Position numbers and translations under genes: made by a program
Shown: positions 34,215-43,334 of the stretch, in pieces
How the letters are laid out: each line of letters opens with the position of its first letter
Position numbering within the stretch: the stretch's first letter is position 1
Notes under the pieces: generated by a model
Seen by the model: only the letters and a program-made list of their open reading frames with translations
The model's database searches: none
Told to the model about the DNA's origin: nothing
NCBI GenBank assembly: GCA_003576695.1
Contig: QOZQ01000011.1
Span: forward strand, 124,001-188,000
DNA: 64,000 bases
Direction: 5' to 3'
Source: Taklimakanibacter lacteus
GTDB taxonomy: Bacteria; Pseudomonadota; Alphaproteobacteria; Rhizobiales; Aestuariivirgaceae

Positions 34215-34403
34215 TCAGCTGCGGAAAAACGCGTCGGCGGCGGCCTTGCTCGACTGCTTGCCGGCGATCGCCTCGCGGATGCGGATGATCTCGGATTCCA
34301 AAAGATGAACACGGTGTTCGAGTTCGGCTACCGACAGGAGAGCCAGATCCTCGCCAATGACGATCTCGGATTTCTTGAGCGGACGAATGTCGTCGAGGTC
34401 CAT
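34215..34403 (-). CDS. DUF1192 family small protein
   Basis: A 62-residue protein, coiled-coil-like in the centre (LSVAELEHRVHLLESEIIRIREAI), as in the DUF1192 family of Alphaproteobacteria. Start ATG 34403 is preceded by GGGAGAG. Function unknown. Confidence 0.8.
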   Translation of the reverse strand: MDLDDIRPLKKSEIVIGEDLALLSVAELEHRVHLLESEIIRIREAIAGKQSSKAAADAFFRS

Positions 34404-34495
34404 GGGCAACTCTCCCTTGGCGATAAGATCAACCGAGCCGGCAGTTTGGCGCCGGCATGGGCGGCGTGCAAGTTTTTCGCGGAGGTCCGGTTGCC

Positions 34496-35113
34496 TCACG
34501 GCGCGAAACCGTATGGGCGCCGGCGCAGCGCGTCGACTTCCTCGGCACTCAGAAGCGCGACCAGATTGCGCAGGACGGTGGCAATGGCCTCCTCGCGGCC
34601 AATGTCGTCGCCCACCGCCTTGCGCAGCCACAGGCCATCGATCAGGCCGGCGATCGACAGGCTCGCCTCACGCAGGCGCCGTTTGTCCAGCAGGCCCGCG
34701 AAGGCGGAGGCCAAATTGGAAGCGATGCGGCGATGGAACAGGCGCTGGAGGCGCTCATAGTTCCGGTTCGTATTGGTCGCCGCACACACCGACAGCCAGG
34801 CGGTGGCGACATTGCGGTTGAAGGCGGTGGCGGGGAAATTGCCTTCCACGATCGCTTCGAGGCGCTGCCAGGAAGTTGCGGCCTGGCGCATGCGAGCGAT
34901 CACATCCTCCATCAGGAGCCGGTTGTTGAACCTCACCATGGCGTAGAGCACCTCGTCCTTGCCCTTGAAATAATAAGCGAGGATGCCCGGCGACATCCCG
35001 GCCTCCTTGCAGATGCGGGCGGTGGTGAGGCCCGGCAGGCCCTCGCGCAGGAAGACGCGGTGCGCCGCCTCGATCAGCTCGGCGCGGCGGATTTCATCGA
35101 TTCGCTTGCGCAT
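34496..35113 (-). CDS. betI: TetR-family repressor, BetI type
   Basis: A 205-residue TetR-family protein with N-terminal helix-turn-helix (GLTTARICKEAGMSPGILAYYF) and a BetI-like ligand domain. BetI represses choline/glycine betaine genes and responds to choline. It is divergent from a choline-binding protein gene, and a perfect 16-base palindrome lies between them. The betABC genes are not in the window. Confidence 0.85.
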   Translation of the reverse strand: MRKRIDEIRRAELIEAAHRVFLREGLPGLTTARICKEAGMSPGILAYYFKGKDEVLYAMVRFNNRLLMEDVIARMRQAATSWQRLEAIVEGNFPATAFNRNVATAWLSVCAATNTNRNYERLQRLFHRRIASNLASAFAGLLDKRRLREASLSIAGLIDGLWLRKAVGDDIGREEAIATVLRNLVALLSAEEVDALRRRPYGFAP

Positions 35114-35144
35114 GACAGGTGATATTATATCTCAAATCAATAAC

Positions 35145-35160
35145 TTGTACGATCGTACAA
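35145..35160. promoter_or_regulatory. BetI-type operator palindrome
   Basis: TTGTACGATCGTACAA is a perfect 16-base palindrome in the 121-base betI-choX gap, flanked on both sides by TATAAT-like -10 elements (35127-35132 for betI, minus strand; 35176-35181 for choX). Binding here would block both genes. Confidence 0.65.
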
Positions 35161-35234
35161 TTTCCTGTATTGACATATAATGAGACGCGAATAGGCTGGG
35201 CGAAAACCATAAGCGCCGGGAGAGGAAACAACAC

Positions 35235-36173
35235 ATGCGCAGAATGCTCGCCTTCACCTTACTGTTCGGCTGCTGCTCCTGGGCCGCCCAGGCCGCCCAG
35301 GCCGCCGATGCGCCGCAATGCCAGAAGGTGCGGATCTCGGACCTCGGCTGGACCGATATCGCGCTCACCAACAGCACTGCGGAAGTGCTGCTCGACGCCC
35401 TGGGCTACGAAGCGACCCAGACGCTGCTCGGGCTCGATGTCACCTATATGAGCCTCAAGAACAACGAGATGGACGTGTTCCAGGGCAATTGGCGCCCGGT
35501 GCAGGACGAGCAGTATAGATCCTATTTCGAAGAGGGTTCGGTCGAGGTCCTGGGCGTCAATCTGGAAGGCGCCAAATTCACCCTGGCGGTTCCGAAATAT
35601 GTGTCGGATGCCGGCGTGAAGAGCTTTGCCGATCTGGCCCAGCATGGCGATCAGTTCGGCAAGAAGATCTATGGCATCGAGCCCGGCTCGAACCAGCCGC
35701 TGCTCGATATGGTGGCCGCCAACCGGCATGGGCTCGGCGGCTGGGAGATCGTCGAATCGAGCGAAGCGGCGATGCTGGCCCAGGTTAGGAAATCGGTGCC
35801 CGGCAAGGACTGGATCGTGTTTCTGGGCTGGGCGCCGCATCCGATGAATCTCGATCACGAGATGACCTATCTGGCGGGCGGCGATGTCGAATATGGTCCC
35901 AATTTCGGCGGCGCCACGGTGCGCACGATCGCGCGCAAGGGCTTCACGAGCGAATGCCCCAATGCGGCGAAACTGTTCGCCAATCTGGTCTTTGACCTGG
36001 ACTATGAGAACTACGGCATGCAGATGGTGCTGGGCGAAGGCAGGACGGCCGAAGACGCGGCGCGCGAGATGCTGAAACGCAATCCCGACAAGCTCGCCAG
36101 ATGGCTGGATGGGGTTGCCACTTTCGATGGCCAGCCGGCACTGCCCGCGGTGAAATCGGCACTGGGGCTCTGA
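35235..36173 (+). CDS. choX: Choline ABC transporter substrate-binding protein
   Basis: A 312-residue OpuAC-type binding protein with a signal peptide (about 1-24, AAQAAD). Aromatic residues typical of the choline cage are present (LGWTDIAL, FQGNWRPVQ, FLGWAPHPMN), matching ChoX, which binds choline in the periplasm. It is preceded by a palindromic operator and the betI gene. No choV/choW genes follow, so the transporter's other parts are elsewhere. Confidence 0.9.
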   Translation: MRRMLAFTLLFGCCSWAAQAAQAADAPQCQKVRISDLGWTDIALTNSTAEVLLDALGYEATQTLLGLDVTYMSLKNNEMDVFQGNWRPVQDEQYRSYFEEGSVEVLGVNLEGAKFTLAVPKYVSDAGVKSFADLAQHGDQFGKKIYGIEPGSNQPLLDMVAANRHGLGGWEIVESSEAAMLAQVRKSVPGKDWIVFLGWAPHPMNLDHEMTYLAGGDVEYGPNFGGATVRTIARKGFTSECPNAAKLFANLVFDLDYENYGMQMVLGEGRTAEDAAREMLKRNPDKLARWLDGVATFDGQPALPAVKSALGL

Positions 36174-36234
36174 GAACTCGACAAGTCACACGGAAAGATT
36201 CAATCTCCGGCGATGCCATTTGCAGGAGATTTGC

Positions 36235-37233
36235 ATGACCGACTTGCCGCGCCAGATGACCGCCATTGCCATTGCCAGACCGGGCGGGCCTGAGGTGCTC
36301 AAGCCGGAGCGGATCGCCGTTCCGCCGCTCAAGGACAGCGAGGTGCTGATCAAGGTCGCCGCGGCGGGCGTCAACCGCCCCGATGTGCTCCAGCGCCAGG
36401 GCGGCTATCCGCCGCCCGCCGGCGCGCCCCTGACGCCGGGGCTCGAAGTGGCGGGCACGGTCGTGGCCAGGGGCCCGTTGGTAAAGCGCTACAAGGAGGG
36501 CGATGCCGTCACCGCGCTGGTGCCGGGCGGTGGCTATGCCGAATATTGCGCCGCGGCCGAGGACAATGCGCTGCCGGTGCCTGAGGGATTGTCGCTGACC
36601 GAGGCGGGCGGCGTGCCTGAAACCTTCTTTACCGTGTGGACCAATGTGTTCGAGCGGGCAGGACTCAAGTCCGGTGAGACGCTGCTCGTCCATGGCGGCT
36701 CGAGCGGCATCGGCACCACCGCCATCATGCTGGCGCATCACCTGGGATCGCGCGTCTTCGCCACGGCCGGCAGCGCCGTCAAGTGCCGGGCCTGCGAAGC
36801 GCTGGGGGCCGAGCGCGGCATCAATTACCGAGACGAGGATTTCGTCGCCATCGTCAAGGAACTGACGGATGGCAAGGGCGCCGATGTCATCCTCGACATG
36901 GTGGGCGGCGATTATATCGGGCGCAACATGGCGGCGGCGGCCATGCACGGGCGGATCGTCAATATCGCCTTCCTCAAGGGATCGAAGGTCGAGGTCGACC
37001 TCCTGCCCATCATGGTAAAGCGCCTCACCCTCACGGGCTCGACGCTCAGGCCGCGCAGCGTGGCGGAGAAGGCCCTGATCGCCCGGGCGCTCGAGGCCAG
37101 GGTCTGGCCGCTCATCGCCCAAGGCAAGATCAGGCCGCAAATCTACAAGACCTTCCCGCTGAGCGAGGCCGCGGAAGCCCACCGGCTCATGGAAACGAGC
37201 GCCCATGTGGGCAAGATTGTGCTTGTGCCCTGA
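36235..37233 (+). CDS. Zinc-less quinone oxidoreductase (MDR family, PIG3-like)
   Basis: A 332-residue NAD(P)H-dependent reductase with the GroES-like N-terminus (VAAAGVNRPDVLQRQGGYPPP) and the nucleotide loop HGGSSGIGTTAIMLAH; the zinc-ligand cysteines of alcohol dehydrogenases are absent. It should reduce quinones one or two electrons at a time. Start ATG 36235 with AGGAG eight bases upstream. Confidence 0.88.
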   Translation: MTDLPRQMTAIAIARPGGPEVLKPERIAVPPLKDSEVLIKVAAAGVNRPDVLQRQGGYPPPAGAPLTPGLEVAGTVVARGPLVKRYKEGDAVTALVPGGGYAEYCAAAEDNALPVPEGLSLTEAGGVPETFFTVWTNVFERAGLKSGETLLVHGGSSGIGTTAIMLAHHLGSRVFATAGSAVKCRACEALGAERGINYRDEDFVAIVKELTDGKGADVILDMVGGDYIGRNMAAAAMHGRIVNIAFLKGSKVEVDLLPIMVKRLTLTGSTLRPRSVAEKALIARALEARVWPLIAQGKIRPQIYKTFPLSEAAEAHRLMETSAHVGKIVLVP

Positions 37234-37318
37234 GGGGGGCAGCGCCTATATAGCCCCTATTCCATCAATCTTTTGATCTCGCGATCACAGAGCTTCGGTT
37301 CTGAAGGAGTTTTTACCT

Positions 37319-38032
37319 ATGTCACGCGCACCGCTCATGCCCAAGGCCACGGCTGTCTGGCTGGTCGAGAACACTGCGCTCACCTTCCGGCAGATCGCCG
37401 ATTTCGCCGGCCTGCATGAGCTCGAGGTGAAGGGCATCGCCGATGGCGACGTCGCCCAGGGCATCAAGGGCCTCGACCCGGTGACCGGCGGCCAGCTCAC
37501 CCGCGAGGAGATCGAGAAGGGCGAGAAGAACCAGGACTACCGGCTCAAGCTGCTCGAGCCCAAGGTCAATATCGCCGTCCAGAAATCGACCAAGGGACCG
37601 CGCTACACGCCGGTCTCGAAGCGCGGCGACCGCCCGGATGCCATTGCCTGGCTCCTGCGCTATCACCCGGAATTGCCGGATTCGCAGGTCATGAAGCTCG
37701 TCGGCACGACCAAGACGACGATCGCCGCCATCCGCGACCGCACCCACTGGAACGCGCCCAACATCAAGCCGGTCGATCCGGTGTCGCTGGGCCTGTGCTC
37801 GCAGATCGATCTCGATTTCGCCGTGCAGAAGGCGGCGCGCAAGGCCGGTCGCGGCATCGTCCCCGACGCCGAGCCGGTCCGCACCCTCATCCCGGCGGCG
37901 GCGGCCGTGGTTCCTCCGGCGACTCCCGCCGAGCCCGAGCCTCAGGCCAAGAAGCCGCAGGAAGAGGAATATGACGCCGATTCCGTCTTCGCCAAGCTCA
38001 AGGGCCTCAAGGCGCCGAGCGAGGACGAATAA
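37319..38032 (+). CDS. trcR: Cell-cycle transcriptional regulator TrcR (DUF1013)
   Basis: A 237-residue protein matching the DUF1013/TrcR family over its N-terminal 180 residues (AVWLVENTALTFRQIADFAGLHELEVKGIADG, split here as two parts of the motif), with a Pro/Ala-rich acidic C-terminus. TrcR binds RNA polymerase and promoters of cell-cycle genes in Alphaproteobacteria. AAGGAG lies ten bases before ATG 37319. Its stop shares one base with the next start (TAATG). Confidence 0.88.
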   Translation: MSRAPLMPKATAVWLVENTALTFRQIADFAGLHELEVKGIADGDVAQGIKGLDPVTGGQLTREEIEKGEKNQDYRLKLLEPKVNIAVQKSTKGPRYTPVSKRGDRPDAIAWLLRYHPELPDSQVMKLVGTTKTTIAAIRDRTHWNAPNIKPVDPVSLGLCSQIDLDFAVQKAARKAGRGIVPDAEPVRTLIPAAAAVVPPATPAEPEPQAKKPQEEEYDADSVFAKLKGLKAPSEDE

Positions 38033-38631
38033 TGCGTGTACTGATCATCGGGGCGAATGGCGCGCTCGGCCAGGCCGCCGTCGGCGCGCTGAAGGGCCGG
38101 CACGAGATCGTCACCGCCGGGCGCACATCGGGAGACGTGAAGGTCGACCTGCTCGACCGCCAGTCGATCGTCAATATGTACAAGGAGGCGGGCAAGCTCG
38201 ACGCCGTTGTCGCCTGCACCGGGCATGCGCATTTCGGTCCGCTCGCCACGATGACCGACGAGCAGTTCATGGTCGGCCTCAAGGACAAGCTGATGGGGCA
38301 AGTCAATGTCGTCCTCATCGGCCAGTCGCTGATCAATGACAAGGGCTCCTTCACCCTGACCGGCGGCGTGCTCGACCGCGACCCGATCCGCAAGGGCGCC
38401 AATGCCTCGGCCGTGAACGGCGCGCTCAATGCCTTCGCGATGAGCGCCGCCATCGAGCTCGAGCGCCAAATCCGCATCAATGTCGTGAGTCCGACCGTGC
38501 TCGACGTATCGGCCAAGAAATATGATGGGTTCTTTCCCGGTCATGTGCCGGTCTCGTCCGAGCGCGTCGGCATCGCCTATGTGAAGAGCGTCGAAGGCGC
38601 GATCACCGGGCAAGTGATCAAGCTCGACTGA
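38032..38631 (+). CDS. Short SDR-like protein without the Tyr-x3-Lys motif
   Basis: A 199-residue Rossmann protein (IIGANGALGQAAV start) of the short dehydrogenase family in which the usual Tyr-x3-Lys is replaced by a VNGALNAF segment; such proteins occur widely and their reaction is not known. It starts within the trcR stop codon (TAATG), so the two are translationally coupled. Confidence 0.75.
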   Translation: MRVLIIGANGALGQAAVGALKGRHEIVTAGRTSGDVKVDLLDRQSIVNMYKEAGKLDAVVACTGHAHFGPLATMTDEQFMVGLKDKLMGQVNVVLIGQSLINDKGSFTLTGGVLDRDPIRKGANASAVNGALNAFAMSAAIELERQIRINVVSPTVLDVSAKKYDGFFPGHVPVSSERVGIAYVKSVEGAITGQVIKLD

Positions 38632-38724
38632 TTCTCCCGGATTTGCAGCATCAGCTTTTCCCTGCGCGCTGGCGGCTCTTGCCGCCGGCGCGTAATTTTC
38701 TTCGCGGGTAGCTGCTTTGGTATT

Positions 38725-38742
38725 ATGTTGTAGATGCAACAT
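38725..38742. promoter_or_regulatory. Palindrome ATGTTG-N6-CAACAT upstream of the AraC gene
   Basis: ATGTTG and CAACAT arms separated by six bases. A second copy of TGTTG-N6-CAACA occurs at 38911-38926 and a half-site ATGTTG at 38803-38808. Together they suggest repeated operators for the AraC regulator. The rest of the 335-base AT-rich gap (38632-38966) also holds a TTGTCG...CGACAA inverted repeat (about 38772-38800). Confidence 0.45.
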
Positions 38743-38910
38743 TTTTAGTGTAAGATGGAAACATTCTAAGGTTGTCGAAAGGGCATTTCGCTTTACGACA
38801 ATATGTTGTTCACTCGATTCTTTGCCGAAAATTTCAAATTTTATAGTGGCTTAGGTTGATGAACCGGAAATGAACGGCCCGGTTAGGCGCCGTTCAGAAA
38901 AGTGCCTATA

Positions 38911-38926
38911 TGTTGAATTCGCAACA
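38911..38926. promoter_or_regulatory. Second copy of the TGTTG-N6-CAACA palindrome
   Basis: TGTTG (38911-38915), six bases, CAACA (38922-38926), 40 bases before the AraC start. Same arms and spacing as the copy at 38726-38741. Confidence 0.45.
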
Positions 38927-38966
38927 CTTGAGATGGAGAGGGCAATCTCGTCGCAAGGAGTCCGCA

Positions 38967-39980
38967 ATGGGGATGAACATACTTGTCTGGCATGAATTCA
39001 GCACCAGCGTGCCGCCGGAAGTCGGGCGCTTTCCGGCCTCCTGTGAGGAGCTGATACAGCGCCACGCGGCGTTCGGCAGCGCCGTGGAAGAGGAAGCGCG
39101 GTTCTGCGGCACGATCCGGCGCTGCCGGCTCGGCATGGTCGAGGTCGCCAAGGTCACGACGACGACGCCAAGCCTTGTGCGAACCCCGGAACTGGTCAGC
39201 AATGGGGGCGACGCCATCTTCGCGGTGATATGCCGCGAAGGCGGCATGCGGTGCATCCGGGACGATGGTGCGACGCGCATATCATCGGGCGAAGGCATCA
39301 TTTGCGACAGCGCCGAGCCGGGCAGTCTCGAAATGGAAAGTGGGACGCATTACTGGACACTGAAGGTGGCGCGCGCCGACATGGCGAAGATGGTGCCCCA
39401 TATCAAGCGCTTCGCGGGCCTGCGGCTGAGCAACTGCGGAATGGCGGTCAAGCTGTTGATCCGGTATCTCGACGGGCTTGAAGGCAGTGACGCGCTCGGC
39501 AATGAGCAGGAAGCGCGGATTTTCGGAGAGCACCTGGTCGATCTCATCAGCATGGCGGTCGGCGCCCAAAGCGAGGTGCTGCAACTGGCCGAGAAGCGCG
39601 GCGTACGGGCGATGCGCCATGCCGCGGTGCTGCGCGAGATCGAGCGCAATATCGGCGACAACCGGCTGAGTGCCGCCCTGGTGGCCGAGATGCTCGGCGT
39701 GACGCCGCGCTACATACATTTCCTGCTCGAGGAAAGCGGCCGCACCTTCTCCGAGCATGTGCTCGCCCGCAGGCTCGAACTGGTCGAGGCGCTGCTCAGT
39801 GATGAGGCAAAGGGCAATCTCAAGATCTCGGCCATCGCGCGACAGGCGGGCTTCACCGACATGTCCTACTTCAACCGCAGCTTCCGCAGCCACTTCGGCG
39901 ATACGCCGTCGGGCCTGCGCAAGCGCCGCCTGGGGCAGGCGGCGCAACTGTCGCCGTCCTTCAGGGAAGCGGCCGAATAA
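38967..39980 (+). CDS. AraC-family transcriptional regulator
   Basis: A 337-residue protein; the C-terminal 100 residues contain two helix-turn-helix units (LSAALVAEMLGVTPRYIHFLL and ISAIARQAGFTDMSYFNRSF) and the AraC signature ending TPSGLRKRR. The N-terminal ~220 residues resemble the cupin-like ligand part of AraC_binding_2 regulators. AGGAG lies six bases before ATG 38967. Repeated palindromes upstream suggest autoregulation. Confidence 0.85.
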   Translation: MGMNILVWHEFSTSVPPEVGRFPASCEELIQRHAAFGSAVEEEARFCGTIRRCRLGMVEVAKVTTTTPSLVRTPELVSNGGDAIFAVICREGGMRCIRDDGATRISSGEGIICDSAEPGSLEMESGTHYWTLKVARADMAKMVPHIKRFAGLRLSNCGMAVKLLIRYLDGLEGSDALGNEQEARIFGEHLVDLISMAVGAQSEVLQLAEKRGVRAMRHAAVLREIERNIGDNRLSAALVAEMLGVTPRYIHFLLEESGRTFSEHVLARRLELVEALLSDEAKGNLKISAIARQAGFTDMSYFNRSFRSHFGDTPSGLRKRRLGQAAQLSPSFREAAE

Positions 39981-39992
39981 CGCGCCTGTCGG

Positions 39993-40430
39993 TCAGCCGG
40001 TGAGGGTCTTGCGGAAGAAGGTGTCGCCCGGGTCGCCTTCTTCCGTCATCCGCCAGCCTTTCAATGCATAGAAAGCAGCGGCTCTGGAACCCGTTGCGGT
40101 GGTGAGCCAGGCCTCGCGATGACCCATCTCCACGAGCCAGGCTTCCGCCCGGGCGAGAAGGGCCGAGCCGTAGCCCCGGCCTTCCCGGCCGGGCAAGGTG
40201 AAGAGCGCGAAAATCGACGCATCGCGCCGGTCGGCCATGGCGAAGGCGACGATCTCGCCATCTTCCTCGGCCACCCAGGCGCCAAGGTCGCCGGCGGCCA
40301 TCGCCGCTGCTGTGCTCGCCGGCGTGATGCCGCGCTCGGCCATCTGCGCGACGCTCATATGGTTCTCGACGACCGAGATGCGCACATGCGTGATCGCCGG
40401 CAGGTCGTCCGCGCGGGCCGTGCGGATCAT
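39993..40430 (-). CDS. GNAT-family N-acetyltransferase
   Basis: A 145-residue protein with the acetyl-CoA loop GREGRGYGSALLARAE and the conserved FYALKGWR C-terminus of GNAT enzymes. Acceptor unknown. Its start overlaps the stop of the upstream SDR gene by four bases. Confidence 0.85.
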   Translation of the reverse strand: MIRTARADDLPAITHVRISVVENHMSVAQMAERGITPASTAAAMAAGDLGAWVAEEDGEIVAFAMADRRDASIFALFTLPGREGRGYGSALLARAEAWLVEMGHREAWLTTATGSRAAAFYALKGWRMTEEGDPGDTFFRKTLTG

Positions 40431-41206
40431 GATTTGACCGGCACAGTGTAATTGAGCGAGAGCCGTCCGCCTTCGGCATAGATCGTCTGGCCGGTGATGT
40501 AGCTCGCATCGTCGCCGGCGAGGAAGGCCGCGATGGCGGCGATCTCGGCGGCCTCGCCGATCCGGCCGAGCGGCGTGCGCGACAGCAGGCGATGGCGGGC
40601 CTCGGGGTCGGCATTCACCGTCGTCAGCATGTCGGTCATGATGGAGCCTGGGCCAATGGCGTTGACGCGGATGCCATGCTCGGCAAGGCTGAGCGCCATG
40701 ACCTTGGTGAGCTGATTGATGCCGCCCTTGGAGGCGGAGTAGGGCACCTGTGTCGCTATGGTGACGACGGCGTTGACCGATGACATGTTGATGATGGCGC
40801 CCGCTTTGCGCCCCGTCTTCACCTGCTTCACCATCTGCCGGGCGACCCGCTGGCTGACCAGGAAGGCGCCCTTGAGATTGACCCTGATCACCCGGTCGAA
40901 ATCGACCTCGGAGACTTCGAGGATGTCGCCGGGCGCGGTGATGCCGGCATTGTTCACGAGAATATCGATGGCGCCGTGCCGGGAAATGACGGCGCCGATC
41001 AACCGGTCGACCTGAGCCGCATCGCCGACATCGCAATGCAGATAATGCGCATTGGCGCCGAGCGCCCGGGCCGTCTCATGCCCGCGCTCGTCATCGATAT
41101 CGCTGATGATGACACTGGCCCCTTCGGCAATGAAACGCTCGGCGCAAGCGCGGCCGATGCCGCGCGCCGCGCCGGTGATGATGGCGATTCTGTCGGTCAG
41201 CTTCAT
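40427..41206 (-). CDS. SDR-family oxidoreductase (FabG-like)
   Basis: A 259-residue classical SDR with nucleotide motif TGAARGIG, NNAG, the Ser of NMSSVN and catalytic YSASK. It should interconvert a ketone and alcohol with NAD(P)(H). The GNAT gene overlaps its stop; another SDR gene is nine bases upstream on the same strand. Confidence 0.88.
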   Translation of the reverse strand: MKLTDRIAIITGAARGIGRACAERFIAEGASVIISDIDDERGHETARALGANAHYLHCDVGDAAQVDRLIGAVISRHGAIDILVNNAGITAPGDILEVSEVDFDRVIRVNLKGAFLVSQRVARQMVKQVKTGRKAGAIINMSSVNAVVTIATQVPYSASKGGINQLTKVMALSLAEHGIRVNAIGPGSIMTDMLTTVNADPEARHRLLSRTPLGRIGEAAEIAAIAAFLAGDDASYITGQTIYAEGGRLSLNYTVPVKS

Positions 41207-41215
41207 GATTGCCGG

Positions 41216-41971
41216 CTATTGTGGGAGGGTGCCGCCGTGATCGGGGTCGATGACGATCGAGGCCATGGTGACGTGGCGCGGACGGCTCAACGCGAATATC
41301 CCGGCCTCGACGATGTCGCGGTTGGTGGCAAGCGAGTCGCGATCGCGCGGCGCCTCCCAGGCCTCGGCATCGAGCGGCGAGATGTCGACAAGGTTAGGTG
41401 GATAGAGCGCGCTGACGCGGATGGGCCTGCCCCTCAGCTCTTCCCTGAGACCCTCGGTCATGCCGGTCTGGCCGTGCTTGGCGGCATGAAAGGCGACCGA
41501 TGCGCCCTGCAAGGGAACATTGGGAAGGCCCGAGATCGAGATGATGTTGAGGATGTCGCCGGCGCCCGATGCCTCGAGCGGCTTGATCAGGCCGCGGGTG
41601 AAGAGCAGCGTGCCGGTGACGCCCGATGCGATCGTGCCGACGATGGCATAGGCATCGTGCTCGTCCATCTTGCCGGGCAGCCATTGCGCGCCATTGTTGA
41701 TGAGGATGTCGACTTTCGGCATCTCGTCGCGCATCTTCTTGGCGGTGAGGGTGACCTGGCCCGGATCGGCGAGATCGAAGACGATGGTCTGCGGACGCCG
41801 GCCGGTGCGCAGGCCAATGGCTTCGGCCGCGGTGGTGACCTGCTCGGTGTTGCGCCCGGTCATGACGACCTCGGCGCCAAGGTCGGCAAGGATGACGGCG
41901 AAGGCCGCGCCAAGGCCGCGGCCGGCGCCGGTGATGACCACTGTCTTGCCCGTGAAGTCAGGCCTGTCCAT
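41216..41971 (-). CDS. SDR-family protein with catalytic Tyr replaced by Phe
   Basis: A 251-residue SDR with TGAGRGLG and NNGAQ motifs and a Ser in ISISG, but the catalytic Tyr-x3-Lys is F-H-A-A-K (codon TTT). Without the Tyr hydroxyl normal reductase activity is doubtful. It forms a tandem with an intact SDR (40427-41206). Start could also be ATG 41983 or 41974. Confidence 0.82.
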   Translation of the reverse strand: MDRPDFTGKTVVITGAGRGLGAAFAVILADLGAEVVMTGRNTEQVTTAAEAIGLRTGRRPQTIVFDLADPGQVTLTAKKMRDEMPKVDILINNGAQWLPGKMDEHDAYAIVGTIASGVTGTLLFTRGLIKPLEASGAGDILNIISISGLPNVPLQGASVAFHAAKHGQTGMTEGLREELRGRPIRVSALYPPNLVDISPLDAEAWEAPRDRDSLATNRDIVEAGIFALSRPRHVTMASIVIDPDHGGTLPQ

Positions 41972-42002
41972 CATTCCCCTCATCGTGTTCGCCCGATCCT
42001 AG

Positions 42003-43148
42003 CTAATAGGCATCGGCGGCGCCAGCGGCCCTGGCCGAAGCGGCGATCACCAGCGATGCGAGCACGATCAGGCCGAGCGCCGCGGTCAACCCGGTCAGCT
42101 CGGCGACAAAGCCGATCAGCGGCGGTCCGGCGAGGAAGCCCGCATAGCCAAGTGTCGTCACGGCGGCAATGCCGCGTCCCGGGGCGTCGGGTTCGAGCCG
42201 GCCGCCACCGGCAAACAGGACAGGCGCGGCGTTGCCTATGCCTATTCCGGCAAGAGCGAGAGCGATGATCGCAATTGTGGCTGAAGGAACGACCAGCGCA
42301 ATGGCCACCCCGAGAGCCATCAGCAGGGCGCTCCAGCGCACGAGGCGCCGGGCGCCGAATTTCATGCGCATGCGGTCGCCGAGCAGGCGCGAAAGTGACA
42401 TTCCGGAAGCGAAAGACGCGAAACCCAAAGCGGCCGTGCCGGCGTCCAGCATGAAACGCTGGCGCAGCATGAGGCCGGACCAGTCGACGACGGCGCCTTC
42501 GCCCATCAAGGCGAGGAAGCACAAGGCCCCGAGGCCGACGGTCGCCCGGGTCGGCAGGACGAAACCCTCGCCAGACAGGCCCCTGTCGATTTCCGTGGGC
42601 AGGAAGAAACGCATGCAAGGCAGGAACAGGACGAGGCCAATGATCGAAGCAAGGAGGATGTGGCCAGTGCCATCCAGCAATCCCAGCAAAAGCGCGCCGA
42701 GCAGTGAGCCGACCATGGCGCCGATGCTGAATGCCGCATGGAGAAAGGACAGGGTGGCACGCCGCATGGCCTTTTCCACGGCGATGCCATGGGCATTCAT
42801 GGCGACATCCATGCTGCCGATCGTCGCGCCGAAGACGATGGCGACCAGGATGAAGGTGAAAAGATCCGGGGCCAAAGGCGGCAGGATGAAAGCGAGGCAG
42901 AAAGCAATTCCGGTGACGGCGGTGACGCGGGCGCTGCCAAAGCGATTGATCAGTCCGCCCGAAAGCGGCATGGCGACAATGGCACCGGCCGCGATGGCCA
43001 GTAGCGCCACGCCAAAAATCCCGGTTCCAACATCAAGGCGATCCTTCGCCAGCGGAATATGCGGAATCCAGCTTCCCACGACAAAGCCGTGAACGAGGAA
43101 GGTGAGGGCGATGGCGCCGCGGGCGTGGCGAATGACTGAAGGTGACAT
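42003..43148 (-). CDS. MFS transporter (YbjJ-like)
   Basis: A 381-residue protein with twelve hydrophobic helices and the MFS-type loop motif near residue 60-70 (LSGGLINRFGSARV). Substrate unknown. It ends 31 bases before the SDR gene on the same strand. Confidence 0.85.
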   Translation of the reverse strand: MSPSVIRHARGAIALTFLVHGFVVGSWIPHIPLAKDRLDVGTGIFGVALLAIAAGAIVAMPLSGGLINRFGSARVTAVTGIAFCLAFILPPLAPDLFTFILVAIVFGATIGSMDVAMNAHGIAVEKAMRRATLSFLHAAFSIGAMVGSLLGALLLGLLDGTGHILLASIIGLVLFLPCMRFFLPTEIDRGLSGEGFVLPTRATVGLGALCFLALMGEGAVVDWSGLMLRQRFMLDAGTAALGFASFASGMSLSRLLGDRMRMKFGARRLVRWSALLMALGVAIALVVPSATIAIIALALAGIGIGNAAPVLFAGGGRLEPDAPGRGIAAVTTLGYAGFLAGPPLIGFVAELTGLTAALGLIVLASLVIAASARAAGAADAY

Positions 43149-43334
43149 GGCGTCGCGCGATTCGATGCTGGTTGAAAAGTTCCCCTATCACTTCGTCCGT
43201 GAGCGGCAAAATGCGGATTGCGCGCGCAGACGAATTATAGGAAAACCGGGCCGCGCCGGATGCAGTTCCGCAATGAGACAGCGAACGCCGCGCCACGAAC
43301 GACAACGACAGATGGGTGAGTGAGGAACAACTGC

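Noticed and set aside
35170-35181. TTGACA directly joined to TATAAT before choX as one promoter
   Set aside because: There is no spacer between the hexamers, so they cannot serve as -35 and -10 of the same promoter.
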